Positions 16,871-25,604 of a stretch of 64,000 nt of DNA are shown here, piece by piece. The DNA comes from Terriglobus roseus (lineage in GTDB: Bacteria; Acidobacteriota; Terriglobia; Terriglobales; Acidobacteriaceae). The DNA lies in NCBI RefSeq assembly GCF_900105625.1, contig NZ_FNSD01000001.1, forward strand, positions 4,216,001 to 4,280,000. Reading direction: 5' to 3'. The notes under the pieces were generated by a model. That model saw only the letters and a program-made list of their open reading frames with translations, searched no databases and had not been told where the DNA came from. Numbering within the stretch: the stretch's first letter is position 1; every line of letters begins with the position of its first letter. The position numbers were made by a program, and so were the translations under genes.

Positions 16871-19800
16871 TCAGCCAAATAGGCTGAATTGTCCCTTGCT
16901 GTTTGTGAGTGTCGAAACCTCTTCAACCTCTGCTGTGATCGCGCCGCCCGAAACGCCAACATCGGAAGCCTCAACGCTCGTTGGAGCATCGTCGGCGGTG
17001 AACTGCCACGAGATCATCCGTCCCATTAACGGATAGAACAACGCCAGCATGATCGGTGTGTCCGCAGGCAACGTCTTCAGCCGCATCGCAGCATACGCAC
17101 GCAGCTGCTGTTCGTAAGTGATCCGTTCTTCTGCCAGAAAAAGATCCTGCTCACCGGCAGCACGGTCGGCAGTCTTGAAGTCCACGATCCAGAGCGTGTC
17201 TTCTCCCGCAGCGCCCGGCTTGCTGCCAGCAAAGAAGCTGCGGTCGAGACGTACACGAACCATCTCGGTACCTTCACCGCTACGCCATGCCGCCTCATTA
17301 GAAGACATGCGATGCTGCAGCAGCAGCCACCTGCCGTCCGTGCTGCGCAGCATCTGGAGGAGCGCACGTTCCACGGTGCCAGCTGCACGCTCCACCGCAG
17401 CGGGCGGCAAACCGCCCGAGCGAAGCATCGCGTGAATAGCCGTAGACCATTGCGGCACTTCACGCGCCATATGATCCAGCGCGCTCTCTGGCGTCTCGCC
17501 TGCGGCGATGTAATGAGCGACAGCCTGAGTGACTCGCTCTACAAAGGCGTGAATCGCATTGCCGACGGCACGGGCGCCAAAGGTTCCCTGCGGCCGAGCG
17601 AATCGCTGACGTGTCGTGCCTGCGTCGAGACTCAGATAGCTCCCCATCGCGGGCTGGGAGTTGTGCAGGGAACGGATTGGATCGACGCCGTCCGGCAATC
17701 TCTGGAAAGACGGTAGCCGAAAGGTCTTCGGCTCCACGTCCTCAAGATCGGCAGATGCGGCAAGTGCCAGCGGCCCCGTCTCGAATGTATCGTTGACCAG
17801 CTCGATGCCGTGTACCGGAGATGTCTCCATTTCGGGGATGGCATCAACACGGAACTCCATGGAAGCCGCAGGCCATGCGGCTTTCAAAAGTGTCCCAGCT
17901 TTGACGGTCGGCGCGCCGTCACTCGCACGCGCCTCCGGGAATCCGTAAAGGTGCAGCGAAACACGGGCACGCGTCGCAGCCACGTAGAACAGCCGCTTCA
18001 ACTCGAGGTAGACGCGCTCGCGCCGGCGCTTGCGAATGTACTGCAGGACGGCCTCTGCCTGGCCGCCCTTCGCAGGCAATGGCGCCAGTAGTACATCGTC
18101 CGAGTTGGCAACTTCCAGCCACTCGAGCGCGGTGAAGGCATCTCGTCCCGCAGGGCGATGCAGACCGGGTACTATCACCAGATCCCACTCAAGGCCCTTA
18201 GCGCGGTGGACTGTCATGATGTCGACAGCGTTTGCAACATGGCCGGTCTGGGCAAACAGGCGCTCCACGCGACGGTTCAGTGCGGGCAGCGTTACGGCTT
18301 CGCCGTCGGTTTCCATCGCATCCAGAACGCGCAGGTACTGTCGTACATTCTCGCGACCCACGTCATCGGTGCACAGGTCGCCGCCCAGTGAGCGCCAGGT
18401 ACGGTCCACCCGGTCCGCAAGCGCCGCTGTACCTGCGTGACGCAGGGCGCCGTCCATGACGTCCAGCAAGCGAAGGACCCGTGAGGCGGCAGGCGCAGGC
18501 AGCAGCGATGTACGCTGACGAAGCAAGGGACGCAGCGCGTCGCCGCGGTGTTGACGATCATCGCCGGCTACCAGCGTGTGCAGATGCGCGAGCTCCACAC
18601 CACACCACGGTGCACGCAGCAGCGCAACCCAGGCAACGCGATCGGCTGGATGCAGCAGCGCGCGCGTCACCGCCATCACGTCCAGCACCTCCTGCCGTTC
18701 GGACAGACTCTCAAGGTCCACGGCGCGGTAAGGGATACCCGCTCTGCGCAGCGTGTTGGCAATTTCCGTGACATGAGTTCGCGCACGGGTCAGCACCGCG
18801 ATGGTCGATGTCTCGCCTTTTCGGGCCCGCCACTGGCGAATGACTGTTGCAATCGCCCTGGCTTCCTGGCGCACGGCACGCCGCCGCACGCGTCGGTTCT
18901 CCATGAGACCGTCGCCGGGCGCGATGGCCCTCAGATGCCACTGCGCACCATCGCCTTCGACAGGATCCTTCGCTGCGGTCGCCGTGTGGAACTCCACATC
19001 TCCCTCGGGCGCGTGGTGCGGCGGGAAGATGCGCGTAAAGGCGCCATTCAGTTCCTCGACAAGCGTTCGTGTGGAGCGGAAGTTGCTCGATAGCCGCAAC
19101 ACGCTGAGCTGAATCTCGCCCAGCAGCCCAGACGCCATGCAGCCTTGAAAGCGATCAACGCGCGCCTGCCGGAAGAGGTAGATCGACTGTTTCGGATCGC
19201 CGACAAGGAAGACGGTCTGGCTTGCGCCATCCCATCCGGAGGTGAGCGTCTGGAGCAGGTCGTACTGGCCCGAGGAGGTGTCCTGCATCTCGTCCACCAG
19301 CAGGTGCCGCAGCGGAGCACCAAGCGCACTCTGCGCCTCAAAGGCGTTCTCCTTCAGAGCAGTCCGCGCAGCCAGCGCGATTTCCGTGAAATCGCAAACA
19401 CCCTCGCGCGCGAAGAGCAGTTGTAACTCCACCAGCGCGCGCTCCAACAGGCGGAAGAGCGCCTTTGCGACCTCCCACTGTTCGCGGGGATACACGGCGC
19501 CTTCAAAACCGCGCACAATATTCAACAGGTCCTTCAGTTCTTCTGATTGAATCGATTCAATCAGCTCCTTCAGACGCGCTTTAGCCTTTGCATCGACAAC
19601 AGCGAAGACGTGGTTCGTATTGTGCGAAGCGCGCCAGCCATCCTTGGTCAGCAAGGCATGTGCGATGGCCTTCCAGTACCGCAACTGGTCCGGGCCACAG
19701 CCGGGAGGCACGGGCATGCCGCCGCATTCCCGAAACGGATGCGGATAGTCCTTGTAAGGATCTGCATAGGCAAGCTGCTCGGTGATGGCGGCAATCTCCA

Positions 19801-20560
19801 GCAGCGCCTCTTCATCGAAGGCGTCCCGCAGCTCTTCCATTGCACCGCAGACGACGCGCTCCAACGAGGCGTTCAGGCGGGGCAGCGTCACGTGTTCAAG
19901 ATGCTCCTCCGTCAGGTGACTGCCCAGTGGGATCAGGCTGCCCCATTGCTCGCGCGTGCCCAGCATCTCTGCCAGCACTCTCTCGCAGAAGATCAGGTCC
20001 CCGTCGCGATGCAGCAGGACGGTACGTACCGCTTCGTTCAGTGCTTCGTCTTCGCCGCCGAACTGCATCATGACGGCGCGTGCCGCGCGAGCATAGATGG
20101 GGCGCGCATCCTGCATGGGACGAGTCACGCCCGCCTCGCCGGAAAGCAGCGGAAGTGACCGGGCGATCTCTCCGCACAGGGAATCGATGGTGCGAATGTT
20201 GAGTCGCTGCGGCCGTTGCAGCAGCCGCCATCCTCGCTCGGCATCGCGTGTCAATACGGCCTGCGCCAGCTGCCTGGTGAGCCGGGCAAAGTCACTGTCA
20301 GCCTTGGCTGTGCCATCCGCGGTGGAGCTCAACGCGGCCAGCACACGCTCCTGCATTTCGGCCGTGGCTTTGTTGGTGAAGGTAAGCGCCAGCACTTGTG
20401 CAGGCTCGTCGACGGTGGCCAGCAGCTTCAGGAAGCGCTGGATCAGAAGGCCCGTCTTGCCACTGCCTGCGGGCGCTTCCACAATGCAGGAAGTCGTGAC
20501 GTCCAGCGCTGCTTCACGCTCTGCGGCGTCGCTCATCGGTGTCGGGAACTCGATTACCAC
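16871..20560 (-). CDS. addA: AddA-like UvrD-family helicase with PD-(D/E)XK nuclease domain
   Basis: A 1229-residue protein probably acting in double-strand break end resection. The SF1 helicase part has Walker A APAGSGKTGLLIQRFL (GSGKT 32-36), motif Ia LALTFTNKATAEMQERV, Walker B LLVDEMQDTSSGQYDLLQ, VGDPKQSIYLFRQARVD, and motif V/VI VDIMTVHRAKGLEWDLVIVP. The C-terminal nuclease has LWIVDFKTADRA and YEQQLRAYAA. This domain order is that of AddA. The GTG start overlaps the end of the upstream AddB-like gene by 7 nt, preceded by GAGG, so the two are translationally coupled. The symbol is by architecture; strict AddA orthology is not proven. Confidence 0.85.
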   Translation of the reverse strand: MVIEFPTPMSDAAEREAALDVTTSCIVEAPAGSGKTGLLIQRFLKLLATVDEPAQVLALTFTNKATAEMQERVLAALSSTADGTAKADSDFARLTRQLAQAVLTRDAERGWRLLQRPQRLNIRTIDSLCGEIARSLPLLSGEAGVTRPMQDARPIYARAARAVMMQFGGEDEALNEAVRTVLLHRDGDLIFCERVLAEMLGTREQWGSLIPLGSHLTEEHLEHVTLPRLNASLERVVCGAMEELRDAFDEEALLEIAAITEQLAYADPYKDYPHPFRECGGMPVPPGCGPDQLRYWKAIAHALLTKDGWRASHNTNHVFAVVDAKAKARLKELIESIQSEELKDLLNIVRGFEGAVYPREQWEVAKALFRLLERALVELQLLFAREGVCDFTEIALAARTALKENAFEAQSALGAPLRHLLVDEMQDTSSGQYDLLQTLTSGWDGASQTVFLVGDPKQSIYLFRQARVDRFQGCMASGLLGEIQLSVLRLSSNFRSTRTLVEELNGAFTRIFPPHHAPEGDVEFHTATAAKDPVEGDGAQWHLRAIAPGDGLMENRRVRRRAVRQEARAIATVIRQWRARKGETSTIAVLTRARTHVTEIANTLRRAGIPYRAVDLESLSERQEVLDVMAVTRALLHPADRVAWVALLRAPWCGVELAHLHTLVAGDDRQHRGDALRPLLRQRTSLLPAPAASRVLRLLDVMDGALRHAGTAALADRVDRTWRSLGGDLCTDDVGRENVRQYLRVLDAMETDGEAVTLPALNRRVERLFAQTGHVANAVDIMTVHRAKGLEWDLVIVPGLHRPAGRDAFTALEWLEVANSDDVLLAPLPAKGGQAEAVLQYIRKRRRERVYLELKRLFYVAATRARVSLHLYGFPEARASDGAPTVKAGTLLKAAWPAASMEFRVDAIPEMETSPVHGIELVNDTFETGPLALAASADLEDVEPKTFRLPSFQRLPDGVDPIRSLHNSQPAMGSYLSLDAGTTRQRFARPQGTFGARAVGNAIHAFVERVTQAVAHYIAAGETPESALDHMAREVPQWSTAIHAMLRSGGLPPAAVERAAGTVERALLQMLRSTDGRWLLLQHRMSSNEAAWRSGEGTEMVRVRLDRSFFAGSKPGAAGEDTLWIVDFKTADRAAGEQDLFLAEERITYEQQLRAYAAMRLKTLPADTPIMLALFYPLMGRMISWQFTADDAPTSVEASDVGVSGGAITAEVEEVSTLTNSKGQFSLFG

Positions 20561-23310
20561 GCGGGGGCCTCATCTTCCTCTTCCGTCAGGTCGTCGTCGG
20601 GTTCCAGTTGCGTCAGGTCGAGCCGGCAGATAGGGCGGGCCGCACAGTGCTTGCAGGTGATCAGGTGGTCCTTGGGATCGACGGCAGCTTCGCCATTGGC
20701 ATACGCCTCCGCCAGCCGCTGCAGATCTCGCCGCCATTCCTCCATGCGTTCATCGAAGGGTAGATCGCGCTTCGTTCTGGTCGCGGGTCCGATCATGCCG
20801 GCACGTTCGGCCATCTCGTCGAACTTCATGCCGTCCTTCTGAACACGAACGCTGCCAAAGGCGATGCCGCGCACATCGTCGATGCCGCCAGCGATGGCGT
20901 AGACGGGAAGTTGTGGCGCTTCGAGTCGTTCGCCGATCCAATCCTTTCGCTCGGCGACTCCAGTCTTGTAGTCGATCAGGACGCTTGCCGCTGTTCCCTC
21001 CTCTTCGCTGCCAACGCGATCGATGCGATCCACGCGCATGTCCATACGCAACGGACCGACCTGGGCGCCGGGAACCTGGAGTTCCGTGTGCAGCACGACG
21101 AAGGGAGGACGTTGGCATTCCACATCGAGCCAAGAGGAGAGCAGCTTGAAAAGCCGCTCGCGCTGCACCTGGAGATAGGCCTCGTCCCATTGATTTGCGG
21201 GCGTGTTAGCGAAGGCCTTCTCGATGCAGACTTGCAAAAGCGTATCCCGCTCTCGTGCACCGTTCGTATCAACCTTGCTGATTCGCAACAGCTCGGCCTG
21301 CGTCTTCACCGTCTCCCAGAATGCCTGTAGTGCGGTATGAACCTGCTCGCCGCGGTCACGCGCGGAAAGACCCGCGTCAAGCGTTTCCAGTTCTCGCACG
21401 AAGAGACGACCTTGAGCGAATGCGCGAAAGCCGCACTGCGCCTGCGCTGTAAGGACGCTGACACCGCCCGCTGCCACACCGTCCGGCAGTGAAGGCAGGG
21501 AGATCAAGTCTTCTACCGGCTTAACCAGTGCGGGAGTCGCGACCGCTTCGTTCACCGCGGCGGACTCGAAGACAATGCCGGGCATCGCTTCGACGAATGG
21601 TGACGGTCTGCGGTGGCCCTCAGGACCGCTCGCTGCATAGCTGAAAATTGTCGTCGCGGACGAACGCACGCAACGCATTGTTGCCTCGCGCGCTTCGTTC
21701 TCGTCGCGGTCAGTTTCGCTGCCGGGCATGCCGAGTGCACGCTGCAGTGCGGAAGGCAGCAGGGGATGCATTGCGCGTCGGGGTGGCCAGGTGGCGTCGT
21801 CCGCATGCAGGAACCAGAGCACGTCGGCAGTACTGCCCGCGGCTTCAGTGACGCTCATCACCTGGATGGGAGCGCCCCTGTTTTCCGGAGCGAAGAGCGT
21901 CTCTCGTAGGATGTCCGTAAGGTCGTCGAGAAAGGCAGCAAAGGTCGTTCTTGCACCCAGGAGGTCCAGCGTTGAGAGACGATCCAGCGCCTCTTCCCAT
22001 CGGTCTACGGCCTGGTATTCCGTGCTCGACCGCTCCTGCCGGCCCGGCCATCCAGCGCGTTGCAGCAGTTTGCGGCTCTCATCCGCGAAGAAAGCATACG
22101 AGTTACGCGAGTCTTCGAGCGTGCGCGCTGCCGATGCGACGCCGCGTAGAGCTGTGGCAGTGCCTGCATCGCTCCTCGCGAGGATGGCTGTTGCTTCAGC
22201 AAGCGATACCTGCGCGCGCAAGAGAGTAGCGGAGGCTTCACGCAAAACAGAGGCATCCAGCTCCGCACCGCGTTCCGGCGTGGGCGCCATCGACAGGTAA
22301 GGACTGCACAGGATTGCGCCTGCATCGGGAATAGCGATCGATCCTGCACACCACCGCAGCAGCCGCAGAGCATCGGCCACCATGCCGACCTGTGAGAGCG
22401 GCCGCCCGGTTGAGAACTCGTAGGGCGCGGAGTGGATCGGTGCGGTGACATCGGCGAGCGCCGGCGCGACGGCGGACCGCAGCGCGCGTTCCAACTCAGG
22501 CCGCGCAGTTTCCAGGTCTGGCGCAATAATCGCTACACGCTTGCCGCCCGTAAGTGCTTCGCGAGCCCACGCGCTGCACGCGCGCAACTCGTCGTCTGGA
22601 CTGCCGCAGGCCAGCAGCGTCGGTGAAGTCATTTGTTCGCGCGCCGGCTCTACGTGTTGCAGCGATGCTCCGACCTGTTGCAGGGAATCGGCCACGGCGC
22701 GCTGCGCGGGTGTCAAACGATCGAAGCCGTAAAGAAGGTACTCCGCGACGACGGTCGCTCTTCGGTTGCGCAGCAGGCCTGCAATCTCGATGTCCAGATA
22801 TGAGTTCGGAAGCAGACCTTCGTCGCTGCACAGGTTGCTGAATTGCCTGTACCAACCGGCGAACGTCGCGGCATCGGACAGATCAGCCTGCAGGTTCATC
22901 CGGCCGAAGCGATCTTCGATATCGAATGCGCCTAAGAGCCGCAGCGCCGCGGAGCATAGCTTTGCCTGCGAGGTCAGTGGGCGAAGGCTCTGCGCCGCAT
23001 CTTGCTGGAGAACACGCTGCCATACAGCGCGCTCCTGCAGGTCGTTGAGCAGCACGCGCGTTTCTGACCCGGCGATCAAAGCCGACTGCCATAACGATGC
23101 GGTCCACGCCGTCCAGGACAACACGTTGGCCGGTTGCCAGGCTAACGTGCCTTCAGCACGCCGCGCATCGTCGAAGTGTGCTGAAAGGCGACGAGCGGTG
23201 CGTAGATTCGGCGTCAGAACGACGGCGCCGCGCTTCAAGGCAGCGTCCACGCGCACGGAAAGATGGTCCGAGCCAGCCGATTCAGGTTGGGTTGCGGGGC
23301 GGTCGGACAT
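20554..23310 (-). CDS. AddB-like PD-(D/E)XK nuclease / inactive-helicase subunit
   Basis: A 918-residue partner for the AddA-like protein. The C-terminal nuclease contains VLIDYKTGVAERKDW and is framed by a Cys in AQAQCGFRAFAQGRL and three Cys in the final TCKHCAARPICRL, the AddB-type [4Fe-4S] staple. The N-terminal region corresponds to the helicase-like part, but the start of the protein (RGAVVLTPNLRTARRLSAHF) lacks a GxxGxGKT Walker A motif, so it is probably a structural or recognition domain. This resembles the family annotated as probable DNA repair protein TIGR03623. It follows the MFS gene by 18 bp. Confidence 0.82.
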   Translation of the reverse strand: MSDRPATQPESAGSDHLSVRVDAALKRGAVVLTPNLRTARRLSAHFDDARRAEGTLAWQPANVLSWTAWTASLWQSALIAGSETRVLLNDLQERAVWQRVLQQDAAQSLRPLTSQAKLCSAALRLLGAFDIEDRFGRMNLQADLSDAATFAGWYRQFSNLCSDEGLLPNSYLDIEIAGLLRNRRATVVAEYLLYGFDRLTPAQRAVADSLQQVGASLQHVEPAREQMTSPTLLACGSPDDELRACSAWAREALTGGKRVAIIAPDLETARPELERALRSAVAPALADVTAPIHSAPYEFSTGRPLSQVGMVADALRLLRWCAGSIAIPDAGAILCSPYLSMAPTPERGAELDASVLREASATLLRAQVSLAEATAILARSDAGTATALRGVASAARTLEDSRNSYAFFADESRKLLQRAGWPGRQERSSTEYQAVDRWEEALDRLSTLDLLGARTTFAAFLDDLTDILRETLFAPENRGAPIQVMSVTEAAGSTADVLWFLHADDATWPPRRAMHPLLPSALQRALGMPGSETDRDENEAREATMRCVRSSATTIFSYAASGPEGHRRPSPFVEAMPGIVFESAAVNEAVATPALVKPVEDLISLPSLPDGVAAGGVSVLTAQAQCGFRAFAQGRLFVRELETLDAGLSARDRGEQVHTALQAFWETVKTQAELLRISKVDTNGARERDTLLQVCIEKAFANTPANQWDEAYLQVQRERLFKLLSSWLDVECQRPPFVVLHTELQVPGAQVGPLRMDMRVDRIDRVGSEEEGTAASVLIDYKTGVAERKDWIGERLEAPQLPVYAIAGGIDDVRGIAFGSVRVQKDGMKFDEMAERAGMIGPATRTKRDLPFDERMEEWRRDLQRLAEAYANGEAAVDPKDHLITCKHCAARPICRLDLTQLEPDDDLTEEEDEAPAW

Positions 23311-23328
23311 TCTCTTTTTATACGCCTT

Positions 23329-24546
23329 TCAAGCCTGCTGGATCTCACCTGCACTTGCGGGCTGGCCGCGGCGAAAGCTCAGTGCGAAGAGCAACAGTAG
23401 ACCGCACAGGGGGACCAGCAGGGCCGTTCGCAGGGAACCAGAAGCGCGCGAGACGGTTCCCAGCAGCAGCGGCAGCGTCGCCGCGCCGATACCAGACACA
23501 GCGATGATGGTCCCAACCTCATGAGCGGCTGCGCCTTCTCCCAGCATGGATGAGAGGACCAGAGGGAACCACGGCGCCAGTGCGATGCCCAGCAGCCCAG
23601 CGATCACAGTGATGGTTGAGCCCCCATGGGCGCGGCTCAGCATCGCGGTAAGTGCTGTGGCGGTGAGCAAAGATCCGATCAGCAAAGTCCGCTCGCGCAT
23701 CAGTCTCAGCAGCAGTGGCGCCAGCGCGCGGCCTGACGTGATGCCAATCCAGAGGGCGGACTCGCCGAGGGCGCTGGTCTGCAGCGCACCCGATCCGTAC
23801 CGCGTGCCGAAGGTGGTAATCCATCCACCGATGGATGTCTCCACGCCGCCGTACAGCAGAAGGAGGAAGCCGAAGTAAGCAAAGGCGATTCCAGACAAAC
23901 CGCGCCCTGAGGTCCCAGCGCCTTTCGCCACACGCGCTGGACCGAAGCCTTTTGCGTTCACCATGGCCGCGATGCAGGCGGAGAAAAAGAGGGTCGCGGC
24001 AGAGCCCAACAGCATACCCAGTCGAACATGTGGCAGCAGGCTGCCGAGCAGGAAGGGAGCGCATACCGCACCCAGGCTCCAGCTCAGATTGACCAGGGAC
24101 AGGGCCGATCCCCGGTGGCTGGCGAAGCGCTGGGAAGCCAGCAAGTTGACCGCGGTGAGCATCTGTCCAACGCCAAACCCCAGCGGCAGCAGCGCCGCCG
24201 CGTCCCAGGGCAGGGAAGCGTGCGACAGCGCGCATGCGCCCAGCAGAGCAAAGCCAAGGGTCGCGGCGGCCGATCCCCGGATCAACGAGAACCACAGGCG
24301 GCTGGAAGTGGTGACACCCCCGAAGAAGGCCCCCACGAATTGTGCGGTGAAGAAAAGCCCGCTGCCGCTGTCAGTGGCATGCGCGCTTGCGGCCAGCACG
24401 GGCAGGGTTGGCCCCAGGAACACTGTGCCGAAACCGGCAAGCAGCATGCAGAGATGAAGAAGTGCAAGGTGGGGGGATGCACCGGCCGTGATTTCGGCTG
24501 GCGTCGGGGCGGGCGCTGCTGTGCGCTCGCCGGACTGATGATTCAT
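23329..24546 (-). CDS. MFS transporter, fucose-permease-like
   Basis: A 405-residue, roughly 12-helix major facilitator protein. The segments HLCMLLAGFGTVFLGPTLPV (helix 1), SLVNLSWSLGAVCAPFLLG (helix 5 area) and GGVETSIGGWITTFG (start of the second half) resemble sugar-type MFS carriers near FucP. The start at 24546 has an excellent GGAGGG site 4-9 nt upstream; a longer frame to 24714 would run into the divergent SCO gene. It is the first gene of a run ending in the AddB- and AddA-like genes (18 bp gap), though a functional link to DNA repair is not obvious. Confidence 0.82.
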   Translation of the reverse strand: MNHQSGERTAAPAPTPAEITAGASPHLALLHLCMLLAGFGTVFLGPTLPVLAASAHATDSGSGLFFTAQFVGAFFGGVTTSSRLWFSLIRGSAAATLGFALLGACALSHASLPWDAAALLPLGFGVGQMLTAVNLLASQRFASHRGSALSLVNLSWSLGAVCAPFLLGSLLPHVRLGMLLGSAATLFFSACIAAMVNAKGFGPARVAKGAGTSGRGLSGIAFAYFGFLLLLYGGVETSIGGWITTFGTRYGSGALQTSALGESALWIGITSGRALAPLLLRLMRERTLLIGSLLTATALTAMLSRAHGGSTITVIAGLLGIALAPWFPLVLSSMLGEGAAAHEVGTIIAVSGIGAATLPLLLGTVSRASGSLRTALLVPLCGLLLLFALSFRRGQPASAGEIQQA

Positions 24547-24620
24547 GTTCCCTCCGCGGCTCGTCGGCGCAGAAGGCTGCGCTCGCCGGCCATCTCTTCC
24601 TCGCAAAGTATCATGGACGG

Positions 24621-25517
24621 ATGAGCCGTAACGTACAAAGGTGCTGCGCCGCTGTCGTGCTCTGCTTCTGCGGACTGATCGCCGGATGCCGCAAGTCGAC
24701 TGAGGTGCTCCCAAAAACGACGAAGCAGTTCTCCGTCAAAGGCAAAATCATCGCCACCGATCCGGAGCATGCGGAGATCACCCTGCAGCACGATGCGATC
24801 CCCGGCCTGATGGAAGCCATGACCATGCCCTACAAGGTCGCGCGCAAGGAGATCGTCAATGAGTTGCACCCCGGCGATGTGATCCGCGCGCGCCTTCTGG
24901 CCGACCAAACGAGCGATGGCGATTTCACGGGTGCCAAGCTGGATGAGATCGCAGTCATCGCGCAGGCCAAGCCGGATTTCAAGCCGACCAGTAACTATCA
25001 CGCTCCCAACGTTGGCGACGTGCTGCCGGACTTTACTCTGATCGATCAGGATGGCAAGCCCATTCATACGGCAAAGTTCAAGGGCAAGACGTTGCTCATC
25101 ACCTTCATCTACACGCGCTGCCCGCTCGACGACTTCTGCCCAAAGATGAGCCGCAATTTCGCAGCGATCTCCAAGTCGCTGGCAGGAGATCGCGCACTGT
25201 ATGACGGCACGCACATGCTGTCGATTTCGTTTGATCCTGCCTATGACAAGCCCTCTGTCCTGCGCGCTTACGGCAAGTCCTACACGGGTGATGGCGGGTT
25301 TGCGCACTGGCAGTTTGCCGCGCCAACGGCTGCAGCGCTCCCGGAAGTAGAGAAGTACTTCAACGTGGGCGTGACGCCGGAAGGCAACGGCTCCCTGACA
25401 CATTCGTTGTCGACTCTGCTGATCGATCCGGCTGGCAAGGTGGCGGCCTGGTATCCCGGCAGTGAATGGACACCGGAAGAAGTGGTCGCGAAGATTCGAT
25501 CCGTGCCCCGCAGCTGA
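24621..25517 (+). CDS. CusF-like copper-binding domain fused to SCO1/SenC domain
   Basis: A 298-residue probable lipoprotein: the signal ends in FCGLIAGC. Residues about 35-115 form a CusF-like domain (HDAIPGLMEAMTMPY, the Met-rich Cu site). Residues about 125-295 form an SCO1 thioredoxin fold (LPDFTLIDQDGKP). The metal-binding Cys pair is in YTRCPLDDFCPKMS, a CX5C spacing instead of classical CX3C, and the conserved His is in GSLTHSLSTLLI. SCO proteins deliver copper to the CuA site of cytochrome oxidase; the CusF half probably binds the copper. A heme A synthase is encoded at 50.8 kb. Divergent from the MFS gene by 74 bp. Confidence 0.88.
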   Translation: MSRNVQRCCAAVVLCFCGLIAGCRKSTEVLPKTTKQFSVKGKIIATDPEHAEITLQHDAIPGLMEAMTMPYKVARKEIVNELHPGDVIRARLLADQTSDGDFTGAKLDEIAVIAQAKPDFKPTSNYHAPNVGDVLPDFTLIDQDGKPIHTAKFKGKTLLITFIYTRCPLDDFCPKMSRNFAAISKSLAGDRALYDGTHMLSISFDPAYDKPSVLRAYGKSYTGDGGFAHWQFAAPTAAALPEVEKYFNVGVTPEGNGSLTHSLSTLLIDPAGKVAAWYPGSEWTPEEVVAKIRSVPRS

Positions 25518-25604
25518 TCGGGCACACAAGAATCCCATCGCGGCTGGTCTGCCGTGCATCTAGATAACTGCAGCAGCTACAAGGCCCGAGGAGGGCGGCA
25601 ACAC

